Shown: positions 25,355 through 34,550, counted from the first letter of the stretch. The stretch is DNA of 64,000 nt from an uncultured Lachnospiraceae bacterium (GCA_910576975.1 CAJTJY010000002.1:103250-167249); one strand, 5' to 3'. Made by a program: numbers and translations. The notes: generated by a model not told the origin, from the letters alone.

Positions 25355-26419
25355 TTATTTGTGAATCATAATCTGAAACCCCCGGGTATACAGAAAATAT
25401 AGAATCAAATACATCCCATTGGGCACTGCATACCAAATGCTGTGAAAGATAACTTTCGGCGATTTGATTACGAGTCCATGCGCTGTCACGGCGATCACCA
25501 GCATTGCCGGAATAATCGCAAGCGAAGACATTGATACTGGAATGCTAGAAAAGCAAACCACAAACAGCAATGCCCGATGCTCCCGTTTCTCCCAGTCCTG
25601 CCAGAAGCGCAATATCGCATAAAACATCGCAGGAATCACCACATTGGCACAAAACCCTTTTGCCTCGTAAGCACGGATCATCAGAAAATCCGATACGGAA
25701 TAGTTGGTATAAAATCCGAGATGCATCACGAATGCCAATCCCGTAAAAAACAGCGCTTTCTTTTCCTTTTCTGGAAACAAATGCCTCCCTATCGCAAATA
25801 AAATTCCTGCATGCATCAAAACGCAAACTGTGCCTATGATATACTTCTGCACGATCATGCCGCCTGCAGACATCAATTTGCACAACAGCGCAGAATGCAT
25901 GTAAAATGCCGACAAGGCATATCTCAAATCCAATTCTTTCGCCATGGCGCCGGAATTTCCTTGGTATACATACATGGTATCTGTATATACCGTCGTATTC
26001 ACTGTCCCAACATAATCCACGGTGTCCCAACCCACATACGGCTGGGTTCCCTGGAACCAGCATACAAAAAACACCAGTAAAACCACCGCTACAAGCAAAA
26101 TCCCTTTGATACGCCATAAACCTGCAAAGATGCTTTTTAGATAAAACGCAAGCGCTTTGCCTGCCGTCAGCAGCACGCAAAGATTCACGAGACAGGCAGT
26201 GCCTGCCCACAGCCATGCCAGTTCATGAAAAGGCCTTTGCAGCAAAATCAGCGGCAGCGCTTCGATCTGGAAAAAACCAAAGTATACAAAAAAACCTAGA
26301 ATTCCTGTCTCATATGCCCGGAATTTCAAACGAAATAGTTTGCAAAATCCATTGCCAAAGACTGCGAATTCTAAAAACAACAACGCAATCATTAGCAGAC
26401 ATAATGCAAGCTGTACCAT
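25355..26419 (-). CDS. Polytopic membrane protein (DUF6077-like), glycan-cluster associated
   Basis: 354 residues with about eight hydrophobic segments. Between segments 4 and 5 is an outward loop with FQGTQPYVGWDTVDYVGTV, a pattern I associate with DUF6077 membrane proteins of Lachnospiraceae glycan clusters. It is the first gene of the unit that continues into rfbA, rfbC, wzm and wzt. AGGAGAG precedes the ATG. The leader between promoter (26648-26676) and start codon consists almost wholly of a branched inverted-repeat element. Biochemical role unknown; a GT-C-like transferase or polymerase is possible. Confidence 0.6.
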   Translation of the reverse strand: MVQLALCLLMIALLFLEFAVFGNGFCKLFRLKFRAYETGILGFFVYFGFFQIEALPLILLQRPFHELAWLWAGTACLVNLCVLLTAGKALAFYLKSIFAGLWRIKGILLVAVVLLVFFVCWFQGTQPYVGWDTVDYVGTVNTTVYTDTMYVYQGNSGAMAKELDLRYALSAFYMHSALLCKLMSAGGMIVQKYIIGTVCVLMHAGILFAIGRHLFPEKEKKALFFTGLAFVMHLGFYTNYSVSDFLMIRAYEAKGFCANVVIPAMFYAILRFWQDWEKREHRALLFVVCFSSIPVSMSSLAIIPAMLVIAVTAHGLVIKSPKVIFHSIWYAVPNGMYLILYFLYTRGFQIMIHK

Positions 26420-26454
26420 ATTTTCTCTCCTAATTCCGTCTAAATTTGCTTTAT

Positions 26455-26639
26455 TTGAGTTTCCGTATTCTGTAATTTTATCTTATCAAAAGGTCTTGCT
26501 GCCTTTGGCAACATAGATATCTTGCACAATAAGTGTTTGGAAAGCTAGCTTTCCGTAGCGCTTTTCTGTGCGAAGTGTTTCCATCACTTTGTAATGGAAA
26601 CCTTTTGATACGATAAAATTACAGAATACGGAAACTCAA
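26455..26639. repeat. Branched inverted-repeat (MITE-like) element, copy 1
   Basis: 185 bp with 28-bp perfect terminal inverted repeats (26455-26482 and 26612-26639, TTGAGTTTCCGTATTCTG... inward), one mismatch and a further 11 paired bases. Inside are three smaller hairpins: TGCTGCC-TTT-GGCAACA, a long arm around GGAAAGCTAGCTTTCC, and CCATCAC-TTT-GTAATGG, which give a cloverleaf-like fold. A 9-bp direct repeat TGCTTTATT flanks it (26448-26456 and 26642-26650). A second copy lies at 29860-30043. It fills most of the 378-bp gap; the rest holds a promoter and a terminator. Confidence 0.8.
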
Positions 26640-26647
26640 GCTGCTTT

Positions 26648-26676
26648 ATTATAGCATTTTCTCACAGTAATTGCAA
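26648..26676 (-). promoter_or_regulatory. Promoter of the membrane-protein/rfbAC/wzm-wzt unit
   Basis: On the minus strand TTGCAA (26671-26676), a 17-bp spacer and a perfect TATAAT (26648-26653) with an extended TGC just before it. Predicted transcription starts within a few bases of 26641, immediately before the branched repeat element, so that element would form the 5-prime end of the mRNA. Confidence 0.7.
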
Positions 26677-26751
26677 ATTTATCCATTCCATTTAAAGTTT
26701 CTGATTAATCAATGAGAAATAATTGCATCAGGTGCTGGATCATAATCAAAA

Positions 26752-26791
26752 TGGCGCCAAAATCACCGCTGATGCAAGTGCTTGGCGCCAA
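26752..26791 (-). terminator. Hairpin terminator of the secreted DUF5722 gene
   Basis: Two copies of the self-complementary octamer TGGCGCCA (26752-26759, 26783-26790) can pair around a 23-base loop; on the minus strand ATTTTGATT follows. It lies directly after the stop codon at 26798. The T-run is short, so efficiency is uncertain. Confidence 0.5.
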
Positions 26792-26797
26792 ATTTTC

Positions 26798-29722
26798 CTA
26801 TTTTACATACATTTTATAAATTCTATTGGTCTTATATCCTGGCACGATTTTCTTCCACGATTTTGCCCCAACCATCTTCAGATAGCGTTTGGTATATTTT
26901 AAAGACTTGGAGGTATCCATATATTTATACACTTTGAACGCCTCCTTTCCCTTGATGCCCATACGCAGTCCTTGGGCGACTTCCACTGGGTGATCGTCAT
27001 AGCTGCGAATGATAAAGGCATCGATCATAGGGTTACATGCTGCAATATAATAGCTGTATGCCAGGGCTGCAGCCTGATTTGCATATCCCATCGTGGAACT
27101 ATATCCTTGCTCTGATAAAATAATTCTCACAGAGGAACCATATTTTTTCTTGATATAATTAGTCAACACGTTCAGATTTTTCATTGTCACATAGGGCGTA
27201 TCTGCTTTGTTGGAAATCCCAAATCCTTCCCAAAAGTTTGTGTAGGTCAGAGGGTACGAATAGGCATGGTAGGCAAGATTCCATTTAATTCCTCTCTGAA
27301 TCTTCTCAAGCTGCTTCACAAAAGAAGTAATGGAATGCTTTGCGCTATACCCCCCTGGTACTGCGGTATTCCAAAGATTATCCATGCAGATGAAAATACG
27401 GGCATTGGAATACTGGCTTCGAATTGCATAGTAAAGGTTACGGAACGCATATGCATACGTTTTAAAATAAGATCCTTGTGACAAAGTCCCCGCATAATTC
27501 CAGCCCCCAGGATTATTGATCTCATTCCCGAGAATCCAATTAGAAACATAACAGTTCTTCTTTGCAAACACGCTGCCCAGATAGCAGAAGATCGCTTCCA
27601 TCTTTTCCCGAGCTCCATTTTGATAAATATTCCAAGTATAATAAGGCGCAGCTCCCTGTTTCCTTGCCTTCGTCGCAATTAGATCTGTATTGCCGTCTAC
27701 CCAGTCTAACATAACCTGCATCGTGACATTGATGCCTTTCTTATTACATTCTGAAACAATTTCCTGATATCTTGTCATGCGGTTAAAATAATAGGTTTTT
27801 CCATTATACTGGTAAGGCACAGCGCCATTTTTACACACCATGGAAGCCGTGAGGTTCAAAAAATTATTTTTAGCCCCGCAAGAATCAATCTCCTCCATGC
27901 TTTGAAAAAACTGCATTCCCTTTTTCGTTTTGCCAAGCTTATACTTCGACTTATTGCTTGCTGCTTTTTCAGGATTTTTGACATAAGAGCTACTGCTGAT
28001 CAACTTAAGCTTTCCGTTTTTTTTGACTGCGATACCGTACATGGATACCGCATAGCCCTGATTCTGTGCTGTTTTTAATTGAAATACAACTTTTTTCTTT
28101 TTATAACTTTCTGCCGCGATTCGGTAAGGCGTCCCATTGACAGGGTTTACATAAGCCAGATAATAACGGTCGTCGTCACTGAGAATGCGGCTCTTTATGG
28201 TAGCCGCAACCTTGACTTTGCCAGTCCCGGAAGCTTTGCAGGCAGTAATCTTCGCAGCGCTCTTTGTAGGCTTTTTGCTACATCTTACCCATTTCGCATA
28301 AAACGTCTTGTCGCCCACGGTTCCAGCATTTATCTGCTTGACGCGATTCTTTAGGCTTTGATCTTTATACCAGCCGTCAAAATCGTAGCCGTTTCGCTTT
28401 GGCGCTGGCAAGGAAATCGTTTTACTGGCAATCGTATAGCTTTTTTTTGCGGAATTAGGCAAAGCGCCGCCTTTCAGCTTATAGTTGATTTGATATTTCG
28501 TGGTCGTCCATTTTGCATAAAGTGTTACCACGCCGTCTGCCTTCGTAGTAAGTTCCTTGACCTCCTCGCCTGCTTTGTAAGTCTTGCCTGTTCCGTTGGC
28601 TTTGGTATTCCATCCGGCAAACGTATAACCTCTTTTCTTAAAGTGATTCGCCGCTAATTTGCTTCCTGTTCCATATACATGTTTTGTATATCCAACCGTT
28701 CCACTGTCTGCGCCGTTTCCATTATATTGCACCTGATAGGCGTTTCCTTGCCACATAGCAAACAGCACAACGGTACTGCCATGTTCCTGGCTCAAAGAAC
28801 ACACTTCTTCCTTGTCTGCATAACTTTTCCCTTTTCCATCTTTTTGGGTATTCCATCCTGTAAAGACGTATCCTGACCTCTTGTACTTGTTCTTATTCAA
28901 GTTCTTACTTTTTCCACAAACAAAGGATTGCTCTTGCATGGTCCCATTGCCTCCGTTAGCGTCAAAGCGTACCTTATAATTAGCACGTTTCCAAACTGCC
29001 TTGAGCGTTACCACCGCCCCATCCTGATCTGTGAGGTTTTTTACAGGCTCTCCATCGGGATAAAATTCCAAATTTTTCAACCTCCACCCCCAAAATGCAT
29101 ATCCTTGCTTTTTCCCGATCTTCGTAGGCAGCAATTCCTCTTTGTCGTAAGTAAAAATCTGCTCTGGGATCTCCTGCCCCTCCCCGCCGTTTAAGTCAAA
29201 CTTCACGCGGTAGGTGATCGGCGTCCAGGAGGCAAGCAAGGCAATGTTCTCTGTGATTGGCTGATCAAATTTGTAATATGCCCCGTTCTCGTCTAGCCAG
29301 CCCTGAAAGAAATAACCTTTTCTCTGCGGCATCACCACAGCCCCTGCGTTTGGAAAGCTTCCTTCGGGCACCTGGATGGTAATGCTGGACGCCCCATCCT
29401 CTGTAGTTCCACCAGCAAAGTTAAAATAAATGGCGTATTCCTGCTTGCCCTGACTGGGATCTTCTCCCGAGGCTCCTGGTTCCTCTGGCTCTGGAATTCC
29501 TGGTTCCTCAGATTCTGGAATTCCTGGAAAGCATTCTTCTTCTGTTCCCCCATCGCCTACCCCTTCTGGAAAGTCGTCATCATCTTCCAGACCTGGTTTA
29601 GATTCTGACACTGCTTCCAGCCCGGCCTTTGCCTGATGTAAAAGTCCGTTGGCATACAGGCTGACCCCATCCATGGAAAACATCATAACTGCCAACAATA
29701 TCAGTAACATTCTCTTTCTCAT
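26798..29722 (-). CDS. Secreted InlB-repeat protein with DUF5722 glycosidase-like domain
   Basis: 974 residues. A signal peptide (MRKRMLLILLAVMMFSMDG) is followed by an acidic, Pro/Glu-rich linker with PGIPE-type short repeats (about 45-90). Five Listeria-Bacteroides/InlB B-type repeats follow (about 95-475), each with a GYxFxGW core and an AKW/AVW/ASW-type end. The C-terminal ~370 residues form a TIM-barrel-like DUF5722 domain. Glu in ILGNEIN (about 734) and Glu in ILSEQG (about 869) sit where clan GH-A hydrolases keep acid/base and nucleophile. It is likely a cell-surface glycan hydrolase or binder. It has its own promoter and terminator inside the glycan island. No LPXTG or SLH anchor is seen; substrate unknown. 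Confidence 0.85.
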   Translation of the reverse strand: MRKRMLLILLAVMMFSMDGVSLYANGLLHQAKAGLEAVSESKPGLEDDDDFPEGVGDGGTEEECFPGIPESEEPGIPEPEEPGASGEDPSQGKQEYAIYFNFAGGTTEDGASSITIQVPEGSFPNAGAVVMPQRKGYFFQGWLDENGAYYKFDQPITENIALLASWTPITYRVKFDLNGGEGQEIPEQIFTYDKEELLPTKIGKKQGYAFWGWRLKNLEFYPDGEPVKNLTDQDGAVVTLKAVWKRANYKVRFDANGGNGTMQEQSFVCGKSKNLNKNKYKRSGYVFTGWNTQKDGKGKSYADKEEVCSLSQEHGSTVVLFAMWQGNAYQVQYNGNGADSGTVGYTKHVYGTGSKLAANHFKKRGYTFAGWNTKANGTGKTYKAGEEVKELTTKADGVVTLYAKWTTTKYQINYKLKGGALPNSAKKSYTIASKTISLPAPKRNGYDFDGWYKDQSLKNRVKQINAGTVGDKTFYAKWVRCSKKPTKSAAKITACKASGTGKVKVAATIKSRILSDDDRYYLAYVNPVNGTPYRIAAESYKKKKVVFQLKTAQNQGYAVSMYGIAVKKNGKLKLISSSSYVKNPEKAASNKSKYKLGKTKKGMQFFQSMEEIDSCGAKNNFLNLTASMVCKNGAVPYQYNGKTYYFNRMTRYQEIVSECNKKGINVTMQVMLDWVDGNTDLIATKARKQGAAPYYTWNIYQNGAREKMEAIFCYLGSVFAKKNCYVSNWILGNEINNPGGWNYAGTLSQGSYFKTYAYAFRNLYYAIRSQYSNARIFICMDNLWNTAVPGGYSAKHSITSFVKQLEKIQRGIKWNLAYHAYSYPLTYTNFWEGFGISNKADTPYVTMKNLNVLTNYIKKKYGSSVRIILSEQGYSSTMGYANQAAALAYSYYIAACNPMIDAFIIRSYDDHPVEVAQGLRMGIKGKEAFKVYKYMDTSKSLKYTKRYLKMVGAKSWKKIVPGYKTNRIYKMYVK

Positions 29723-29773
29723 ATTTCATCCTTTTCTTCTGTTAAAATTTCTAGCAACATATCCTCATTTTTT

Positions 29774-29802
29774 ATTATAACGTTACAATGTGATGGAAAC
29801 AA
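29774..29802 (-). promoter_or_regulatory. Promoter of the secreted DUF5722 gene
   Basis: Minus strand TTGTTT (29797-29802), 17-bp spacer and a perfect TATAAT (29774-29779), about 50 bp before the ATG at 29722, which has AAAAGGA upstream. The -35 is weak but the spacing is ideal. The rest of the 472-bp gap holds the second branched repeat and the terminator of the unit upstream. Confidence 0.65.
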
Positions 29803-29859
29803 GAATGCTACTTTCTTATTTTTGTAAAATAAATATTAAGTTTTTCTGAATACAATGGT

Positions 29860-30043
29860 TTGAGTTTCCCGATTTTGCAATTCATAGTGCCAAAAGGTCT
29901 TGCTGCCTTTGGCAGCATAGACATCTTGCACAAAAAGCGCTCTGAAAAGTTAGATTTTCAGAGCATTTTTATGTGCAAAGTGTTTTCATCACTTTGTGAT
30001 GGAAATCTTTTGGCACTATGAATTGCAAAATAGGGAAACTCGA
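29860..30043. repeat. Branched inverted-repeat (MITE-like) element, copy 2
   Basis: About 184 bp, same layout as the copy at 26455-26639. The outer 10 bp (TTGAGTTTCC) and the inner hairpins are conserved between copies. The middle of the outer stem differs in sequence yet remains self-complementary within each copy (here CGATTTTGCAATTCATAG pairs with its own partner). Inner hairpins are TGCTGCC-TTT-GGCAGCA, GCTCTGAAAA-GTTAGA-TTTTCAGAGC and CATCAC-TTT-GTGATG. CAATGG flanks both sides (29853-29858, 30048-30053). Confidence 0.8.
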
Positions 30044-30111
30044 AATGCAATGGGTATTTACAACGAACTTTGCTATTTGATAACATAAAAAGACTCTGCA
30101 TCAAAGAACAA

Positions 30112-30132
30112 GCCAGGCATCTTGCACCTGGC
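30112..30132 (-). terminator. Hairpin terminator after the DUF2142 gene
   Basis: Stem GCCAGG/CCTGGC with a nine-base loop, read on the minus strand, followed by TTGTTCTTTG and, slightly later, a run of T. It lies about 60 bp downstream of the stop at 30195 and closes the long glycan operon that starts at rfbD. Confidence 0.55.
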
Positions 30133-30194
30133 ATATTCTCCATGCGGCATAACAATCTTTATAGATTTAAAGAAAAGCTAACTCACTTCAATTT

Positions 30195-31592
30195 TTACAT
30201 GCAGTACCCATATAGGGAATATATGGAATATAACAACAGCATACACATAATTCCTATCACTTTCCCTGTAAAATGCCTGATTTTATTTTCAAGCCCCCTC
30301 TGGCTGACTGCGGCAAATAACACCGGAAGCGCAGGAATAAAATACCTCCCCTGAATCCCCTGTGCAATCAGCGCTCCCACGGGATTCAAGCTGCCATCGC
30401 CAATATAGATTCCCAGGACCACTAGCAGGCAGGCAAGCAAGAACACGACAAAGCACAGCCACTGATCCCGCTTACGAATCCTCTCACAGGCATCGTTGCG
30501 GTCCAACGCCCCCACATAGACTGCGTACATTGGCACAAGATAAATCAGGGGTCCCAATTGATAATTTAAATTCCCCAGGGTATTGAGCCACAACATCCAG
30601 TCGTTAAACTTATTCAAAAATGTGGTAATTAACATCTGGAGGATAAATTTAGGATGTTCCAGCAGATATTGCGTCTGCGACATTCCTTCCGCTCCCGCAG
30701 ACGCCTGTCCGCCAGAGACAATAGAAGCTGCTGCAAGCAATGCGGCTCCTCCAAAAATCACCAGCAAAACGAGCCCGATCCCAAAGCTTTTCCAATATGC
30801 CTTTCTATTGACAAATTTTTTTACAGGAATCAAAAACACCAAAAGCCCCAGGCAAACATACACATATTTACAAAGGAATACCATGGACAAAACCAGAGAA
30901 AGCTTACACGCATCTTTCCAATCCAGGCTCTCCTTTTCCCCATATGCATAAAAAAAGCACATCGCAATAAATAAAAAGCAAAAACCATTGAGCATGGCGT
31001 CTGGAGAATCGGAAGCCGCCTGGTACAAGGTAATCGGAAATAAGCCAATCACGGCCATTGCATGTTTCAAAATCGGCGTGATGCGAATCGCAAAATAAGC
31101 CAGCGCCAAGAACACCAGCAGATTACAGATCCTGGAAAATACCACGCCTCCATATACGCTGAAGCCAAAAACTCTGCCTAAAAACAGTCCCAGTGCCTGA
31201 GGATAATAAAACAGGGAAGACGGCACATTGATTAATTGCAGCTTGGCCGTTTTCAAAGACGGCTTGACTGATTTCAGATATTGGATATACGTTCCGCCCT
31301 CGCCAGTACCTGGCTTGATTATGCGGTAACCGAATTCGTTAAAGTTCTCCGGCACCAAGACCACGCCGTCTTCATGAGATAAACTTGTCACCGGACTGGC
31401 AAGATTTCCAAACGATACGTCCGTCGCCCACAGATAATGCATCCAACCGTCGCATTCCTGGAACGGAGGGTTGATGCACGCCATGACAATCCCAAAGCAC
31501 AACGCTAGAATCAAAAATAAATTTGCCTCCTTATGCCGGGAAAGCTTTCTTTGCATTTCCTTTATGACCGTTTTACATCCCGCCAGTTCCAT
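30195..31592 (-). CDS. DUF2142 family polytopic membrane protein
   Basis: 465 residues with about ten to twelve membrane spans. The first outward loop has CINPPFQECDGWMHYLWATDV, the DUF2142 signature (PPF-x2-xD-x2-H), similar to the acidic first loop of GT-C transferases. DUF2142 genes are frequent in polysaccharide clusters and are thought to be GT-C-like glycosyltransferases that use polyprenyl-phosphate sugars. The DPM-type GT2 plus DUF2304 pair in the same operon could supply such a donor. GGGAGG precedes the ATG; it starts 12 bp after rfbB. Confidence 0.8.
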   Translation of the reverse strand: MELAGCKTVIKEMQRKLSRHKEANLFLILALCFGIVMACINPPFQECDGWMHYLWATDVSFGNLASPVTSLSHEDGVVLVPENFNEFGYRIIKPGTGEGGTYIQYLKSVKPSLKTAKLQLINVPSSLFYYPQALGLFLGRVFGFSVYGGVVFSRICNLLVFLALAYFAIRITPILKHAMAVIGLFPITLYQAASDSPDAMLNGFCFLFIAMCFFYAYGEKESLDWKDACKLSLVLSMVFLCKYVYVCLGLLVFLIPVKKFVNRKAYWKSFGIGLVLLVIFGGAALLAAASIVSGGQASAGAEGMSQTQYLLEHPKFILQMLITTFLNKFNDWMLWLNTLGNLNYQLGPLIYLVPMYAVYVGALDRNDACERIRKRDQWLCFVVFLLACLLVVLGIYIGDGSLNPVGALIAQGIQGRYFIPALPVLFAAVSQRGLENKIRHFTGKVIGIMCMLLLYSIYSLYGYCM

Positions 31593-31604
31593 TTGAACCT
31601 CCCA

Positions 31605-32687
31605 CTATCTATTCTGGTACATATCCTCATAGTATTTCTGATAATCTCCGCTGGTAACATGCTTCATCCAATCTTCATGTTCAAAATACCATGCAATCGT
31701 TTTGCGGATGCCTTCCCGGAACATCGTCTCCGGCTGCCATCCGATTTCTTCCTTGATCTTGTCCGGCGCAATTGCATATCTTCTGTCATGCCCCTTGCGG
31801 TCTTCCACATAGGTGATCAGCTCCTTGCTCACCAGCTTCCTTCTTGGATCGTCTGACGCTAGCATCTCTTGCAAAACCTCAATAATGGTCTCAACAATTT
31901 CAATGTTCTGCTTCTCATTATGCCCGCCGATGTTATAAGTTTCTCCCAGCTTTCCATGTTCCTGAACCATGTCAATGCCCTTTGCATGATCGTCCACATA
32001 CAGCCAGTCACGGACATTTTTTCCATCCCCATAAATAGGCAGCTTCTTTCCCTGAAGCGCATTATTAATCATCAGCGGAATCAGTTTCTCCGGAAATTGA
32101 TACGGCCCGTAATTGTTGGAACAATTGGTAATGTTCGCTGGAAAACGGTAGGTATCGATATATGATTTTACCAAAAAATCAGAGCTTGCCTTGCTTGCGG
32201 AATAAGGACTGTGGGGATCATACGGCGTAGTCTCATAAAAATAAGCTCCGTCTTCTTCCAGGGAACCATATACCTCGTCCGTGGAAACATGCAGAAACTT
32301 CTTTCCTTCCCGAAAGCTTCCGTCCTCTAGTTCCCATGCCTCTTTTGCACAGTTGAGCATCACTGCCGTTCCCAGCACATTCGTCTGCACGAACACTTCT
32401 GGATTTTTAATGCTTCGATCTACATGGCTCTCCGCTGCAAAATGAACCACGCGGTCAATATCATTCTCTGCAAAAATGCGGCTGATCGCTTCTTTATCAC
32501 AGATATCCGCCTTGACAAACGTATAATTGTCCCTGGATTCCACATCCTTCAAATTCTCCAGGTTCCCCGCATATGTCAATTTGTCCACATTGATGATTCT
32601 GATTTCTTTATCATATTTACGAAACATATAAAGAATATAATTTGTGCCGATAAATCCTGCTCCTCCGGTTACTAAATAAGTTCTCAT
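31605..32687 (-). CDS. rfbB: dTDP-glucose 4,6-dehydratase
   Basis: 360 residues, an extended short-chain dehydrogenase with the NAD-binding VTGGAGFIGTNYI at the start, VHFAAESHVDRSI, VSTDEVYGSLEEDG, the catalytic YSASKASSD and YNIGGHNEKQN. It converts dTDP-glucose to dTDP-4-keto-6-deoxyglucose, the second step towards dTDP-rhamnose. AAGGAGG lies 10 bp before the ATG. It is separated from rfbA and rfbC by two other transcription units. Confidence 0.96.
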   Translation of the reverse strand: MRTYLVTGGAGFIGTNYILYMFRKYDKEIRIINVDKLTYAGNLENLKDVESRDNYTFVKADICDKEAISRIFAENDIDRVVHFAAESHVDRSIKNPEVFVQTNVLGTAVMLNCAKEAWELEDGSFREGKKFLHVSTDEVYGSLEEDGAYFYETTPYDPHSPYSASKASSDFLVKSYIDTYRFPANITNCSNNYGPYQFPEKLIPLMINNALQGKKLPIYGDGKNVRDWLYVDDHAKGIDMVQEHGKLGETYNIGGHNEKQNIEIVETIIEVLQEMLASDDPRRKLVSKELITYVEDRKGHDRRYAIAPDKIKEEIGWQPETMFREGIRKTIAWYFEHEDWMKHVTSGDYQKYYEDMYQNR

Positions 32688-32759
32688 AGTCTCTATTCCT
32701 CCTTCATTTTAATATACGTCTCTAAAATATCAGATACAAAGAGACGTTGAGCATGTATT

Positions 32760-34547
32760 TTATTTCTTTATCTTATTATGGTATACAACGCTCTTCTCAT
32801 TCTTATATACTACTTCAAATTTCTCAAAATAATCCTTATTTTGCTGAAAAACTAAACTATCTATCAAAACCGCAAAGTGCTTTTCCTTGCGCTTTTTCAG
32901 TTTACCCTTTACTTCCCTAAAATCATAGTCCCAGCCATAATACTCCGAACAATCATTTCCTGTAAGCGCCTCATACCAATAACATTTTTCGTACCTGTCA
33001 TGCGAAGATATTAAGGGCACGTTTTCCTCCCTGCCCAGTTCGTCCACCACATAACGGCACATATCCATATATTCGTCTGGAAATGTACTGCCTGTGATCA
33101 TCAGATAGCTTTTATTGTAATCATAAAGGTGAAAAAATTGATCCGACCGATAAGCTTCCTGAAAATTCGACTTGTTCAAAACCACAAGTTCCTCCAGCTT
33201 TCCATAATGCATCACAAACAGGAACAGGAATGTCAGACCATAGCTCGCCAAAATCTCCCAATGTTTATCAAGCATCTCTGCAATCCCTTGTATTGCCAGC
33301 ACGAAGGCAAAAAACCATAACGGATAATAAAATTTGTAAAAATAATATCCAGATGCTATTTTTACTCCTGTGAGCACAAACAATACCAACACAAAGATGG
33401 ATGTCGTTCCAAAAAAGATCATGTTGATATCCGCTTTTTTCCTATGGATGGCACGAATTACCATATATGCCACGACCGGCATCAGCAGTAAGAAATTGAC
33501 ATACAACTCCCTGTAAATCCCGCCCTCGATGGCGATCACCTCCGAGGCCGTCTTTCCCTCCTTGCTCAAGAACTCAAAGTAACAGTAATAAATCGCCAGC
33601 AGTGTGGGGAGCAGAAAAACCTTCAGCGCCAAAAGCACATTTCCCTTCGTCACCAGCTTTCCCTCGTCTTTCACAATGGAGACAAGTCCAAGAAATGCCG
33701 CAATAAACGCCATTGGCGCAATCAGCATATAGCACATGACCGTTCCGTTGCAGCAAAGCATCAGTAAAAACAAAAGATACGAACGATTAATCTGTTGTCT
33801 GCGGTACATGCGAAGCAAAAGGGCGGCAAATCCCATCAGCATCACGCCGATAGCCCAATAATAAAAGGTAAAAAGATAACTCAGCAGCGGATAACCTGCA
33901 GCATAAAAGATACACATGATGACGCCGACCGCCTTCATACGCCAATTTTTAAAATATTCCCTGCAAAACTCAAAAAAGAATACAACTTCGACTGCCAAAA
34001 AAACAGCGTCCACAACGATAAAGATCTTATAGAAATCATAGATCGGAACCGCCGGCATCAGGACTTCTAGTATCATGCCCAATTGAAACGGCGCAAAATA
34101 CATCACTGGAAGCTTTTGCGACTGCACAAGAGACACGGCGTTCTTAAGATGCACCGCTGCATCACTGTTGATAAAGATAAGGTCAAAGCCGGGACCTGCC
34201 TTTGCATACACCATGACAGCAACTGTAAAAAATACCGCCAAAGAAAACAGGATGTCCAAAAGATGCCATTCATATTTCTGGACGCATTTCTCTCGATAAA
34301 TTTTAAAACCTAAAAGCGCCGCCGTAATCAGGTACACCAGCCCGATACTGTAAATATTGATGGGAATATGTACGATATTGATAATTCCTGCCACCAATCC
34401 TCCCCAGCACAGTTGCGCCAGCAATGAAAGGATAAGCCACATCACGCCATTTAATTTTCCGTCGCTTTTTTTCAGCAAGAGCACTGCTGAAAAACATAAT
34501 AAAAACCCTGTCACATATAATATTGAAGCTATGATGGAACCACTCAT
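32760..34547 (-). CDS. Large polytopic membrane protein, glycan-cluster associated
   Basis: 595 residues with about twelve to fourteen hydrophobic segments in the first ~450 residues and a soluble C-terminal domain of ~140 residues (SYLMITGSTFPDEYMDMC, HDRYEKCYWYEALTGND). The layout of many spans followed by an extracytoplasmic tail resembles GT-C-fold glycosyltransferases, but I see no diagnostic motif. It starts four bases after the acyltransferase stop with AGGAGG upstream, so it is translationally close to that gene. No firm function. Confidence 0.6.
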   Translation of the reverse strand: MSGSIIASILYVTGFLLCFSAVLLLKKSDGKLNGVMWLILSLLAQLCWGGLVAGIINIVHIPINIYSIGLVYLITAALLGFKIYREKCVQKYEWHLLDILFSLAVFFTVAVMVYAKAGPGFDLIFINSDAAVHLKNAVSLVQSQKLPVMYFAPFQLGMILEVLMPAVPIYDFYKIFIVVDAVFLAVEVVFFFEFCREYFKNWRMKAVGVIMCIFYAAGYPLLSYLFTFYYWAIGVMLMGFAALLLRMYRRQQINRSYLLFLLMLCCNGTVMCYMLIAPMAFIAAFLGLVSIVKDEGKLVTKGNVLLALKVFLLPTLLAIYYCYFEFLSKEGKTASEVIAIEGGIYRELYVNFLLLMPVVAYMVIRAIHRKKADINMIFFGTTSIFVLVLFVLTGVKIASGYYFYKFYYPLWFFAFVLAIQGIAEMLDKHWEILASYGLTFLFLFVMHYGKLEELVVLNKSNFQEAYRSDQFFHLYDYNKSYLMITGSTFPDEYMDMCRYVVDELGREENVPLISSHDRYEKCYWYEALTGNDCSEYYGWDYDFREVKGKLKKRKEKHFAVLIDSLVFQQNKDYFEKFEVVYKNEKSVVYHNKIKK

Positions 34548-34550
34548 TTT

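Noticed and set aside
25545..26216. 223-residue minus-strand ORF in another frame
   Set aside because: Nested in the 354-residue membrane protein, Cys/Arg-rich and without a ribosome-binding site.
20931..29722. Listeria-type internalin
   Set aside because: Only the InlB B-repeat is shared; there are no leucine-rich repeats and no cell-wall anchor.
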